A DNA stretch of 64,000 nucleotides from Treponema sp. (GCA_024400915.1 JAKSLX010000004.1:1-64000), one strand, 5' to 3'; shown: positions 26,246 to 35,157, counted from the stretch's first letter. Program-made: numbers and translations. The notes: a model not told the origin generated them from the sequence alone.

Positions 26246-27901
26246 ATGGACAGAACCTACAACGATGAAATGTTCATCGATACGTTTGAACATGGCTACA
26301 CATGGCTCAATGGTTTTCTCCGCAATGTAAATCGGTACGGCAATAAACAGGCTGTCATTGATCCTGAAGCAAACCTGACATGGACCTACTCCCAGCTGAA
26401 CAGGGAATCAAACAGACTTGCCAACGCACTCATTGATTGCGGAACCAAAAAAAACGATGTAGTCATGGCAGCCTTGAAAAACTGTCCAGAATTCTGTACA
26501 AGCTACATCGGTCCAAGAAAAGCTGGCGCCATTCTTCTTGCGGCAAACACAAGTCTAGCCTATGAGGAAATGTCCCAGCTCATCGACCACAATAAACCCA
26601 AAGTCATAATCTATTCTGCAGTCATAAAGGATACCGTCATCAACGCATTGAAAATCTGCAAGCATGAAGTTGAACTTGCAGTAATGGCAGACAACATTGC
26701 AGGAGAAAGCATTCCTGACGGACACGTTTCCTACGAGGATTTTACAAAGAACAAAAGCGAAGAAGAGCCGACAGTGGAATTCCGTCCCCACATATATGAC
26801 GAAGTCCTTAGGCTATGTACAAGCGGAACCACTGCACTCCCCAAATGCGTGCCTATCAACGACATAAACGAAGTGCTCAGCGCCCACGACGTAATCATGC
26901 ACTATCCCATGGACTGCAACGACGTTACGCTCAACATGACACCCTGGTTCCATAGAGGTGGAGTCCATTCAGGTGGACCTTGCCCTACTTTCTACATTGG
27001 CGGTGCTGTTATCGTCATGCGTACATTCAAGCCTCAGACGGCACTGGACTGGGTTGCAAAATACAAGATCACATACATCATGGGGGCACCCGCAAACCTT
27101 GAGATGCTTGCCCGCTCACAGGAACGGAATTCACGGAACCTTTCTTCCATCCGCGGAATAATCACAATGGGTGGTCCACTTACAAGATCGGACTGCATCC
27201 GCTACATGGGTGTGCTCACTCCGAATATTTTCAACGGCTACGGAACTACAGAGACTTTCTGGAATTCCTTTCTGCGCCCGTACAATCTTCCAGCTGCGGC
27301 TGGTTCCGTTGGATACAGCTGTGTTGATGACGAAACAAAAATTGTTAAGGCAAGCAACAGTACAAGAACTGAACCTGATGATACTGTTCCTATGGACGGA
27401 AAAACGGAAGGTGAAATTATCATACGCTGTCCAGAAAAGACAACCTACTCCTACTACGGAAATCCAGAAGCGGAAAAAGAAAAATTCTACAAGGGATGGA
27501 TGTACACTGGCGACATGGGAACATGGGACAAAAACGGCCTTGTTACAGTCTGCGGTCGCATGGATGACATGATGCTTGTTTCTGGAGAAAACATCTATCC
27601 GCAGCAGGTAGAAGAAGCCATCATGCGAAACCCGAAGGTTCTCGACTGCATTGTCACAAGCGTGCCTGACAGCGTAAGAGGCCAGGCTGTGGTTGCCTAC
27701 GTGATTCCAAAGGACGGAACCCTGACCATCGAAGAGCTTAAGGAATTCTGCAACAACAGCCCTATCCTTTCAAGATACAAACGACCGCGATACTACGCTT
27801 TTACAGATAAAATTCCTCAAACCGCAACAGGAAAGAAGCAGCACAGCCTCATGAAAAAACAGGCGCTGGAAGATTTCTCAAACGGCAAGCTGATCAAATA
27901 G
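26246..27901 (+). CDS. AMP-forming acyl-CoA synthetase/ligase-like protein
   Basis: 551 residues of the ANL superfamily. The P-loop-like A3 motif is LCTSGTTALPKCVPI, the A5 region is NGYGTTETFWNSF, the hinge region is GWMYTGDMGTWDKNGLVTVCGRMDDMMLVSGENIYPQQVEE, and the catalytic Lys is in TATGKKQHSLMK. It should adenylate a carboxylic acid and transfer it to CoA or a carrier. Substrate not predictable. It starts 11 bases after aroA, so is probably cotranscribed. Confidence 0.85.
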   Translation: MDRTYNDEMFIDTFEHGYTWLNGFLRNVNRYGNKQAVIDPEANLTWTYSQLNRESNRLANALIDCGTKKNDVVMAALKNCPEFCTSYIGPRKAGAILLAANTSLAYEEMSQLIDHNKPKVIIYSAVIKDTVINALKICKHEVELAVMADNIAGESIPDGHVSYEDFTKNKSEEEPTVEFRPHIYDEVLRLCTSGTTALPKCVPINDINEVLSAHDVIMHYPMDCNDVTLNMTPWFHRGGVHSGGPCPTFYIGGAVIVMRTFKPQTALDWVAKYKITYIMGAPANLEMLARSQERNSRNLSSIRGIITMGGPLTRSDCIRYMGVLTPNIFNGYGTTETFWNSFLRPYNLPAAAGSVGYSCVDDETKIVKASNSTRTEPDDTVPMDGKTEGEIIIRCPEKTTYSYYGNPEAEKEKFYKGWMYTGDMGTWDKNGLVTVCGRMDDMMLVSGENIYPQQVEEAIMRNPKVLDCIVTSVPDSVRGQAVVAYVIPKDGTLTIEELKEFCNNSPILSRYKRPRYYAFTDKIPQTATGKKQHSLMKKQALEDFSNGKLIK

Positions 27902-27920
27902 GCAGGCATTGCAGTTGGAC

Positions 27921-27965
27921 AAAAAAATCCCCTGTCCCATAGTTTTGTAAACCATAGGCAGGGGA
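27921..27965 (-). terminator. Intrinsic terminator for the leftward lipoprotein gene
   Basis: Read leftward, CCCCTG and CAGGGG pair with partial pairing of the inner sequence, followed by seven T. It lies about 80 bases past the stop at 28047 and may also stop readthrough of the rightward gene. Confidence 0.6.
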
Positions 27966-28046
27966 AATATCCGCATTCCAAATTTTAATTAGTGGAATGT
28001 AACTTCAAGTTTTTATTGCTTGTATTACTATTCTTTCACGCTGGGA

Positions 28047-28541
28047 TTATTTTTTTGTGAATACGTTAGCTCCCGGTCTGAACTTACCATCTACAATATT
28101 GAATGAATTTCCTTCGTATGATTCAGGCCAATCATGCGAGATCCATTTTTTTGTTGTATCTGTAGAACTGAAATCCTGACTCCATCTGTGAGTTTCTCTT
28201 ACCTTTATTTCTCCGTCTTTTGTAGCATCTCCTGTATATGTTCCCTTGCCCTCAGGATCAACTTTCAGCTTAGAGGCTCCTTCAATATCAGATAAAACAT
28301 AAGTATTATCCTCAAAGAAAATATATGCTTTTTTCATGGTATATCTACCCAATTCATTATTTACCCATTCATACATTGCTGTCACTTTTTTTGATTTGTA
28401 ATCCGCAAAAGCTGAATGATCAAGATAAGATCCTGCACTTCCAGATCCACCGCTTCCACTATCTGAATCCGATCCATTAGAACATCCCATGAATCCAACC
28501 AACGATGTGATTGCAAAAAACAAAACAATTAACTTTTTCAT
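28047..28541 (-). CDS. Hypothetical lipoprotein
   Basis: 164 residues from ATG 28541, with GGAGG 6 bases upstream; an upstream in-frame start at 28562 is less likely. Signal peptide ends in GFMGC, then a Gly/Ser/Asp spacer (SNGSDSDSGSGGSGSAGS) typical of surface lipoproteins. The remainder is strand-rich (KKAYIFFEDNTYVLSD, GKGTYTGDATKDGEIKV) and resembles a small beta-barrel. No family recognised. Confidence 0.75.
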   Translation of the reverse strand: MKKLIVLFFAITSLVGFMGCSNGSDSDSGSGGSGSAGSYLDHSAFADYKSKKVTAMYEWVNNELGRYTMKKAYIFFEDNTYVLSDIEGASKLKVDPEGKGTYTGDATKDGEIKVRETHRWSQDFSSTDTTKKWISHDWPESYEGNSFNIVDGKFRPGANVFTKK

Positions 28542-28686
28542 AAAATACCTCCAAATTATCATTGCACCTGCAATGTGGCATCATAATAAACACAGCAGAG
28601 CAAAAATAAAATGGAGAAATTCCCACTGAATTTATATGAGAAAACTCACTTTTTTTTGAATGATTTTTTTATTACAATCTGCAAAC

Positions 28687-29304
28687 ATGGCAAATTCTTA
28701 TTTTATTGTTGATGATCATGAAATGCTCAGAAGCGGAATCATTGGCTGGCTCAAGGACAATACAGACTACACCTGTCTTGGAGACGCTGGAACCCTGGAG
28801 GCTGCAATGGACAGTCTTGTTCAGCTGAAAAAAAATGCCACTCTTCCTGACATCCTCATTTCCGACATCAACTTCAACGGTGAAAATTCTGGTTTCAATC
28901 TCATTGCCCAGGTGCGCGAAAAATATCCTGAAATCAAGATCGTAGTCTATTCCATGTTCTATTCTCCAAATGTCATGAAGGAAGCGGTCCTTCGCGGTGC
29001 AAGCGGATATATTTCTAAAAATGCAAAGACAGAAGAACTTGTAAACTGCATGAACACCGTCCTGACAGGAAACAACTATCTGGAAAAAAATCTTGTTCAG
29101 AATTATATTAATTATACCAACATCATAGATTCACTTACAAAACGGGAAGCTGTAGTTGTAAGCCTGCTTCTTGAACACAAATCGAATGATGAAATCGCCG
29201 ATGCGCTTGAGATAAAGAAACGCTCTGTGGAAAACTACATTTCTTCGATCTACGAAAAAATCGGAGTCATCGACAGAAGTTCTTTGATCGCAAAGCTTTC
29301 ATGA
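28687..29304 (+). CDS. NarL/LuxR-family response regulator
   Basis: 205 residues from ATG 28687. The receiver domain (about 1-120) has the acidic pair in VDDHEMLR, phosphoacceptor Asp in LISDINFNGENSG, Ser in VYSMFYS and Lys in GYISKNAKT. The C-terminal LuxR HTH is LTKREAVVVSLLLEHKSNDEIADALEIKKRSVENYISSIYEKIG. First gene of an operon with a membrane protein and a HisKA_3 kinase, its presumed partner. TACAAT at 28673-28678 could be its -10, though no -35 is clear. Confidence 0.92.
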   Translation: MANSYFIVDDHEMLRSGIIGWLKDNTDYTCLGDAGTLEAAMDSLVQLKKNATLPDILISDINFNGENSGFNLIAQVREKYPEIKIVVYSMFYSPNVMKEAVLRGASGYISKNAKTEELVNCMNTVLTGNNYLEKNLVQNYINYTNIIDSLTKREAVVVSLLLEHKSNDEIADALEIKKRSVENYISSIYEKIGVIDRSSLIAKLS

Positions 29305-29310
29305 CAGGAA

Positions 29311-29930
29311 ATGACCATGACAGATAAATTGAAATCGAATTTAATCAAGGCTGTGCTTATCCTTGCCGCAGGTGGCCTGGACTTTTCAGTAAACTACCTT
29401 TTCAACATCGTGCTGAAGGTTCCATTATTTCTGGATACAACCTTTATGATTGCCATCCTTTTTATCTATGGACCTGTTGAATCTTTCCTTGCATACCTTG
29501 TGAACATGCTTTGCACCGCTACAAGACTATACGCTCTTTACGGCAGCACGGAATTCATCTACCTGTATTCATTGTCTGCCATCACCATCATTTCCATAAC
29601 CTGGGCTTTCATCAAATACACAAGAAAGAATTCATCGCAGAAGCTTTCCGTAAACCGACTTTACATTCGTTTTTTGACAGCGTCAATCATTGCAGCCGTC
29701 GCCTGCTCATTGGTTTCAGGTATCATCAGCTATTTTACCTACCAGCAGAATGTTGATGAATGGGCTTTTGACAAAATAATTTTCTCTATACAAATAAACA
29801 GTATACGGGGGGGGTATTATTAACCAGCATTTTTGGCCGCATTCCCCTTACAGTTCTGGATAGAATAATCACTACTTTTGCAGGATATGGCAATTTTGTT
29901 TTGTGGAGAAAAAGAAACAATGAAGCATAG
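29311..29930 (+). CDS. ECF S-component-like membrane protein, interrupted at a poly-G tract
   Basis: As sequenced, the frame starting at ATG 29311 ends at 29823 (170 residues), directly after eight G at 29807-29814. With one more G the frame continues for 38 further residues, including GRIPLTVLDRIITTFAGYG, a motif typical of the last helix of ECF-transporter S-like membrane domains. It then ends at TAG 29928-29930, overlapping the kinase start (29920) by 11 bases. The intact form would be 206 residues with five or six membrane helices. Either a phase-variable switch in its OFF state or a homopolymer sequencing error. An alternative start is ATG 29317. Confidence 0.8.
29807..29814 (+). repeat. 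Homopolymeric (G)8 tract inside a membrane-protein gene
   Basis: Eight consecutive G following CGTATAC-like sequence, at the exact position where the reading frame breaks. Slipped-strand change by one base would restore the frame. Confidence 0.85.
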
Positions 29931-31092
29931 GAATTCAATTCTTGCAGTTCTTATTTTTCTTGCAGCTTCATTGTTTTTCGGATGCAGGGCATCGGGCAAT
30001 CCTGCCTATATCAATACGTCAGAAACCTACAGACTTTGGACTGAACTTCATTCTTCAAAATCCCTTCAAAGTGCGGAAGCATTTTTTGAATCCATCGAAC
30101 AATATGATTTTGATATCCTTAAACTATATCCAAATGTCTTCCTGCAGTCACAATCCGACAAGCTGATCATGGCTCAGCACAAACAGGAACTTCTTGAATT
30201 ACTGAAAAAGTACGAAGTCGATCCTTCTTCCGATCTTGAAATTAAGATAGATGAAACGATCAATAAGATCGACATCCTGATGATCAACTACATCCAGAGA
30301 AGAAATTATATTGTGGAAGAAACCCAGCACCGCTACAAAAACTTCTACATCATCCTTATTGTCGTGATCCTCGCCTCCATCACAATTTTGCTTTTATTAA
30401 ACGAACGGGAACTTAAAAAGAAGGACAACAGGATCTCACAATCGGAATCTTTCTTAAAACACACGATGGAAGTTCAGGAAACGGAGCGTTCCCGCATAAG
30501 CCGTGAGCTTCACGATACAGTCGCCCAGTCCATGAGGTATGTTTCAATTCTTGCTGAAAAAATTTCGGACAAGGAGCTTGCCGATACAATAATTTCAGTC
30601 CAGAACGACAACATCGAAGACATCAGGAAAATGTGCTACAACCTTGCTCCTCCAAATTTCAAGAACATGAACATCATAGATACACTTAATGTTCTTGCTG
30701 ACAAGATTTTTGACAAGAATATAACCCAGGTCAGAATCGTTACAAACGGAACCATTGATTTTTCCGCATTCAGCGACGAACAGTTCATCAATATTTACCG
30801 CGTCATCCAGGAATTGTTCCAGAACATAAGAAAGCACGCCCAGGCTTCTGAAGTGACAATTCTCTTTAGGGATGAGGATGTTCTAAAAATCATCATCTCC
30901 GACGACGGAATCGGCATGAACAGCAAAATGATTTCCGACATCAACTCAAGAAATTTTGACCTTCACCAGAACCTTCATTTTGGAATTCAGAACATCCTTG
31001 AAAGACTCCAGCTTCTGGACGGAACAATTGAATTCCGCTCAACGGAAGACTGCGGCACTTCGGTCTTCATCGAATTAAAGAAAAATCCATAA
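29920..31092 (+). CDS. HisKA_3-type sensor histidine kinase
   Basis: 390 residues from ATG 29920 (GGAG at 29905-29908). N-terminal hydrophobic segment ending FFGC (signal anchor or lipoprotein-like), helical sensor region (about 25-140), membrane helix (about 142-160, IILIVVILASITILLLL), dimerisation/phosphoacceptor ETERSRISRELHDTVAQSM with His, and HATPase (NIRKHAQASEVTI, ISDDGIGM, GIQNILERL, GTSVFIEL). Pairs with the LuxR regulator. Its start lies inside the restored reading frame of the upstream membrane gene. Confidence 0.92.
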   Translation: MKHRNSILAVLIFLAASLFFGCRASGNPAYINTSETYRLWTELHSSKSLQSAEAFFESIEQYDFDILKLYPNVFLQSQSDKLIMAQHKQELLELLKKYEVDPSSDLEIKIDETINKIDILMINYIQRRNYIVEETQHRYKNFYIILIVVILASITILLLLNERELKKKDNRISQSESFLKHTMEVQETERSRISRELHDTVAQSMRYVSILAEKISDKELADTIISVQNDNIEDIRKMCYNLAPPNFKNMNIIDTLNVLADKIFDKNITQVRIVTNGTIDFSAFSDEQFINIYRVIQELFQNIRKHAQASEVTILFRDEDVLKIIISDDGIGMNSKMISDINSRNFDLHQNLHFGIQNILERLQLLDGTIEFRSTEDCGTSVFIELKKNP

Positions 31093-31104
31093 AAAAGAAA
31101 ACCA

Positions 31105-31227
31105 GAGCAGAGGTTCGTGACAAACTTCGACTTTTGACCCACCACATCCCTCAAGGCAAAGCCTTCTGCTTTTTTCCAATGAAAGGGAGAACTGGAGCAG
31201 GCTTGATGCGGTTCTCTGCGGGAGCAT
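31105..31227 (+). repeat. 123-bp repeat, copy 1
   Basis: Nearly identical (about 119 of 123 positions) to 31337-31459. It carries AAGGC-AAA-GCCTT followed by CTGC and six T, a possible weak terminator for the kinase operon, and GCTTGATGC (31201-31209) that pairs with GCATCAAGC (31223-31231). No convincing gene; open frames through it lack start signals. Confidence 0.85.
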
Positions 31228-31271
31228 CAAGCAAGGGCAGCATCAGTCCTTTTTTTTCTCTGATGGATGTT

Positions 31272-31524
31272 CATTTCAAAAACATCGATGCAAAAAATTC
31301 AATCAGAACAGCAATACAGCTTTCATGAAATATGCGGAGCAGAGGTTCGTGGCAAACTGCGACTTTCGACCCACCACATCCCTGAAGGCAAAGCCTTCTG
31401 CTTTTTTCCAATGAAAGGGAGAACTGGAGCAGGCTTGATGCGGTTCTCTGCGGGAGCATATTTCATGAAATTTAATTTTTTTCATGATTGAATTTTTTGA
31501 TTTATATTAGATGTTTTTGAAATG
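31272..31524. repeat. Three-block long inverted repeat enclosing repeat copy 2
   Basis: Three perfect 15-bp blocks are nested symmetrically: 31272-31286 with 31510-31524, 31291-31305 with 31485-31499, and 31321-31335 with 31456-31470. Internal loops are 4/10 and 15/14 bases. The loop at the tip is copy 2 of the 123-bp repeat. This could be a terminal-inverted-repeat element (MITE-like) or a large structured RNA. Confidence 0.85.
31337..31459 (+). repeat. 123-bp repeat, copy 2
   Basis: Same length as copy 1 with four substitutions, all in the left third. Its right border changes exactly at GCAT, after which the inverted-repeat arm begins; copy 1 instead continues into its own short stem. Confidence 0.85.
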
Positions 31525-31535
31525 CACTCGGAATG

Positions 31536-31547
31536 GCAACCGGTTGC
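31536..31547. promoter_or_regulatory. LacI/GalR-type operator-like palindrome
   Basis: GCAACCGGTTGC is a perfect 12-bp palindrome with the central CG and AAxCGxTT core of LacI/GalR-family operators. It directly abuts the -35 box at 31548, so a bound repressor would block the promoter. Confidence 0.55.
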
Positions 31548-31576
31548 TTGACATATGAAAATTTCTGCCTTATCTT
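31548..31576 (+). promoter_or_regulatory. Promoter of the GH94-like gene
   Basis: TTGACA (31548-31553, perfect -35), 17 bases, TATCTT (31571-31576). This gives a leader of about 140 bases before ATG 31724. Confidence 0.7.
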
Positions 31577-31723
31577 AAAAACATAGGATAAAAAAGTTGC
31601 ATTAAGAATTTCAAGAATACCGTGTCATTAAAAATGGCCGTCGTTTTTTGGGGGAAGAACCCGACTACGCCTTTTTTTGGAATTTTCTTTCTGCAGACAA
31701 TCTACATTTTTAAGGGGCGAAAT

Positions 31724-34700
31724 ATGGCCAAAGAAGTAAAAGGAACTTTTGTTGAACTTGATGGAGAAAAATTCTACTGCATCAAGAATTACGACTGCAT
31801 GGAAGATTTTTTCATGACAATCACAAGCTCATCCGACGTGTGGAATTTCTGCTGGTCTCACGGTGGAATCACTGCGGGAAGAATCAACAGCAATCATTCG
31901 ATTTTTCCATACTACACAGTAGACAAAGTTTCTGACCTCAAGAACGTGACAGGAAGCTGGACTGCCGTTGCAGTAAAGAACGGCAACGGAACAACAATCT
32001 GGCAGCCATTTGAATCACTCCTTTCAGGCGTAAACTACAAGACAAAAAACTGCACTTCAATCGAACGCAACATCTACAAGAACCTTAACGGAACAAAAAT
32101 CTGGTTTGAAGAAATCAACAAAGACCTTGGACTTTCTTTCCGCTACGGCTGGACAAGCAGCGCAAAATTCGGTCTCGTAAAGATGTCACGCATCGAAAAC
32201 ATCAGTGGCAAGGAAATGGAAATTTCCATCGTTGACGGTTGCCGCAATGTTCTACCTGCATGCATCAACAGCAATGTTCAGAATGAAAATTCCACACTCA
32301 TCGATGCCTACAAGGAAACAGACCTTGATGCAGATAGCGGACTTTCATTCTACATCATGTCTTCAGTTCTTACAGACAGAGCAGAACCAAGCGAAGGTCT
32401 TCTTGCAAACACAAGCTGGTTTACATGCAACGGAAAAATCCTTCTTCAGGAAAACACTCCTGCCCTTTTCTATGAAGCAGACGGTGACACAGACAAGATC
32501 GAAAGCGTTCCTGTAACCAAGGGTGAAAGAGGTGCTTCATACATCGCACAGAAAATTTCCCTCAAGGACAAAGCAGAATGGTACCAGGTATTCGATACAT
32601 TCCTTACAGCATCTAAGGTTGCAACACTCAAGAACATGCTCAAGGACAAGGGTGCTGCCGTAAACGCACTCAAGGCTGACATGGAAGCAACTGAAAACCT
32701 CATGACAACATACCTTTCAGAAGCAGACGGAATCCAGGACACAGCAGAAGAAATGACATGTGCACACCACAGGGCAAACGTAATGTTCAACATCATGCGC
32801 GGTGGTTTCTATGCAGACAATGGAAAGATCAACGCCCCTGACCTCTTTGACTTCGTAAAGACACGCAACAAGGAAAAGGGAGAAGAACTCGAAAAGATCC
32901 TTTCATCATTCAAGGGAAAGACATCAATTTCAAAGGATGAACTTGAAGCAGCATTGAGCGGAACAAAGGACCCACAGATTCAGCGTCTCTTTATGGAATA
33001 CATGCCTGTAATCTTCAGCCGTCGCCACGGTGACCCAAGCCGTCCATGGAACAAGTTCAACATCATGCTCAACGACAAGGAAGGAAATCCTATCCTTAAC
33101 TACGAAGGAAACTGGCGTGACATCTTCCAGAACTGGGAAGCACTCACAATGTCATACCCTGCATACATCAAGAATATCTGCGCAAAATTCCTCAACGCAA
33201 TGACCATCGATGGATTCAATCCATACAGAATCAACCGTCAGGGCATCGACTGGGAATGTCCGGAACCAGACAATCCATGGGCACAGTACGGTTACTGGGG
33301 AGACCATCAGGTAATCTACCTTCAGAAACTTCTCGAACAGTGGAACGCAATCAACCGCGAAGAACTGCTCAACAGCCTTAACGAAGAACTTTACTGCAGT
33401 GCAAATGTTCCATACAGAATCAAGAGCTACAAGGAAGTTCTTGCAGACCCAAGAAACTCTCTTGCATTCGACAAGGAACTGAGCGACAGACTCATCAAGG
33501 AAAGCAAGGAATTCGGCACTGACCGCAAGATGTACACAGACAAGAAGGGACAGCCTCAGCTTGTAAACATGACAACAAAGCTTTTCCAGATCATCATCCA
33601 GAAGGCAGCAAACCTTATTCCTGGTGGCGGTATCTGGATGAACACACAGCGCCCTGAATGGAATGACGCAAACAACGCACTTGCAGGCTACGGTCTTTCT
33701 GTAGTAACACTCGGTTACCTCAACCGCATGCTTAAGTTCATGATTGAAATCTATTCATCATCACCAATCGCAAAATACAAGGTGCCTGATACAGTTGCCA
33801 AGGCATTCACAAAAATCTGCGGCCTCTATCAGACAACAGACTTTGAAAAGACAATGGCAGATGACACTGCACGCAGAAACTTTACCGACGCAGAAGGTGC
33901 TGTATTCGAAACAGAAAGAAACGACCTTTATAAACACGGATACGGATCAAAGACAACCGACATTTCACGCGAAGACATCATCACATGCCTTACAGCCGTA
34001 AGAAATGCCGTTGAACTTACATTGCGCGCAAACAAAAGGGAAGACGGTCTTTACCACACATACAACACTGTTGTAATCGGTGAAAAGACAATGACAGTAA
34101 AGTATCTCCAGGAGATGCTCGAAGGACAGGTTTCAATCCTTTCAAGCGGAATGCTCAGCACAGAAGAATCCCTTGAACTTCTCCAGAAGATGAAGACAAG
34201 CAAGCTTTACGAAGAGCGCCAGAAGTCTTACATGCTCTACCCTAACAAGAACCTCAAGACATTCCTTGAAAAGAACAATGTAAGCGCAGAAGATGCAAAA
34301 GAACTTGAAAGCGTAATTGCAAAAACTGGAAATGCATTCATTGAAAAGGATGAAAACAATGTTTACCACTTCAACGCTGAATTCAGAAATGCAAGCGTAA
34401 TGCAGGACCACATCGCAGCACTTCCACTTGCAAAGAAACTTTCAACAAAGGAAATTTCTGCACTTAACGAAATCTATGAAAAGACATTCGTTCACCAGAA
34501 CTTTACAGGACGCTCTGGAACATTCTATGCATACGAAGGTCTTGGTTCCATCTACTGGCACATGGTTTCAAAGCTTCTTCTTGCAGCACAGGAAATCGCC
34601 CTCGACGCATACAAGAACGGAAACCCTTGCGCAGACAAGATTAAGGACGAATACTACAACATTCAGGCAGGATTGAGCTTCATGAAAACTCCAGAACTTT

Positions 34701-35068
34701 ACGGAGCATTCCCGTCAGATCCTTACAGCCACACTCCATACCACAAGGGCGCAAAACAGCCAGGTATGACTGGACAGGTCAAGGAAGAAGTTCTTACACG
34801 CTTTGGAGAACTTGGTGCATGCATCAGCGAAGGAAAAGCAATTTTCAATCCTGTCATTCTCAAAGAAGAAGAATACAAGGACGGAAAGCTCAGCTTCACC
34901 TGGTGTGGAACGAAGGTCAACTACACAAAGAACGGAACAAAGAAGATCAATGTTGAATTTGCAGACGGAAAGACTGCCGATTATGAAGGCAATGCCCTTC
35001 CATGCGACACCACAAAGATTCTCTTTGCACGCAACGGCGGAATCAAAGCAATCAATGTAAGTCTTTAA
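31724..35068 (+). CDS. Large GH94-like (six-hairpin fold) carbohydrate-active protein
   Basis: 1114 residues from ATG 31724, with AAGGGG 6 bases upstream; the frame is open back to 31622 but without signals. No signal peptide, so cytoplasmic. The N-terminal region (FFMTITSSSDVWNFCWSHGG, AGRINSNHSIFPYY, TTIWQPFESLLSG) and the alpha/alpha-barrel-like centre (RGGFYADNG, NYEGNWRDIFQNWEAL, QYGYWGDHQVIYLQKLLE, PGGGIWMNTQRPEWNDANNAL) resemble uncharacterised proteins often labelled cellobiose phosphorylase-like. The acid residues suit a phosphorylase or glucosidase, but substrate and reaction are unknown. Preceded by an operator-like palindrome. Confidence 0.65.
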   Translation: MAKEVKGTFVELDGEKFYCIKNYDCMEDFFMTITSSSDVWNFCWSHGGITAGRINSNHSIFPYYTVDKVSDLKNVTGSWTAVAVKNGNGTTIWQPFESLLSGVNYKTKNCTSIERNIYKNLNGTKIWFEEINKDLGLSFRYGWTSSAKFGLVKMSRIENISGKEMEISIVDGCRNVLPACINSNVQNENSTLIDAYKETDLDADSGLSFYIMSSVLTDRAEPSEGLLANTSWFTCNGKILLQENTPALFYEADGDTDKIESVPVTKGERGASYIAQKISLKDKAEWYQVFDTFLTASKVATLKNMLKDKGAAVNALKADMEATENLMTTYLSEADGIQDTAEEMTCAHHRANVMFNIMRGGFYADNGKINAPDLFDFVKTRNKEKGEELEKILSSFKGKTSISKDELEAALSGTKDPQIQRLFMEYMPVIFSRRHGDPSRPWNKFNIMLNDKEGNPILNYEGNWRDIFQNWEALTMSYPAYIKNICAKFLNAMTIDGFNPYRINRQGIDWECPEPDNPWAQYGYWGDHQVIYLQKLLEQWNAINREELLNSLNEELYCSANVPYRIKSYKEVLADPRNSLAFDKELSDRLIKESKEFGTDRKMYTDKKGQPQLVNMTTKLFQIIIQKAANLIPGGGIWMNTQRPEWNDANNALAGYGLSVVTLGYLNRMLKFMIEIYSSSPIAKYKVPDTVAKAFTKICGLYQTTDFEKTMADDTARRNFTDAEGAVFETERNDLYKHGYGSKTTDISREDIITCLTAVRNAVELTLRANKREDGLYHTYNTVVIGEKTMTVKYLQEMLEGQVSILSSGMLSTEESLELLQKMKTSKLYEERQKSYMLYPNKNLKTFLEKNNVSAEDAKELESVIAKTGNAFIEKDENNVYHFNAEFRNASVMQDHIAALPLAKKLSTKEISALNEIYEKTFVHQNFTGRSGTFYAYEGLGSIYWHMVSKLLLAAQEIALDAYKNGNPCADKIKDEYYNIQAGLSFMKTPELYGAFPSDPYSHTPYHKGAKQPGMTGQVKEEVLTRFGELGACISEGKAIFNPVILKEEEYKDGKLSFTWCGTKVNYTKNGTKKINVEFADGKTADYEGNALPCDTTKILFARNGGIKAINVSL

Positions 35069-35088
35069 TTCATTCTGACAAAAAATTA

Positions 35089-35127
35089 CGGGCTGTTTTC
35101 CTAGGAAAGCAGCCCGCTTTTTTTTTA
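35089..35127 (+). terminator. Intrinsic terminator after the GH94-like gene
   Basis: CGGGCTG (35089-35095) pairs with CAGCCCG (35110-35116), and the loop TTTTCCTAGGAAAG extends the pairing. A C and nine T follow. Confidence 0.9.
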
Positions 35128-35157
35128 AGTTATAAAGTCACAACAAGACCAAATTAA

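Noticed and set aside
31105..31459. The repeat pair as template and variable repeats of a diversity-generating retroelement
   Set aside because: The four differences are not adenine-specific, no target gene end is involved and no reverse transcriptase is encoded in the window.
31134..31491. Two small open frames across the 123-bp repeats sharing a THHIP-KGRTGAG type peptide
   Set aside because: No SD or promoter. They are carried by the repeat itself, and one spans the inverted-repeat arms, so coding is not supported.
31272..31524. Retron-like msr/msd hairpin
   Set aside because: No reverse transcriptase gene nearby and no characteristic branching guanosine arrangement could be recognised.
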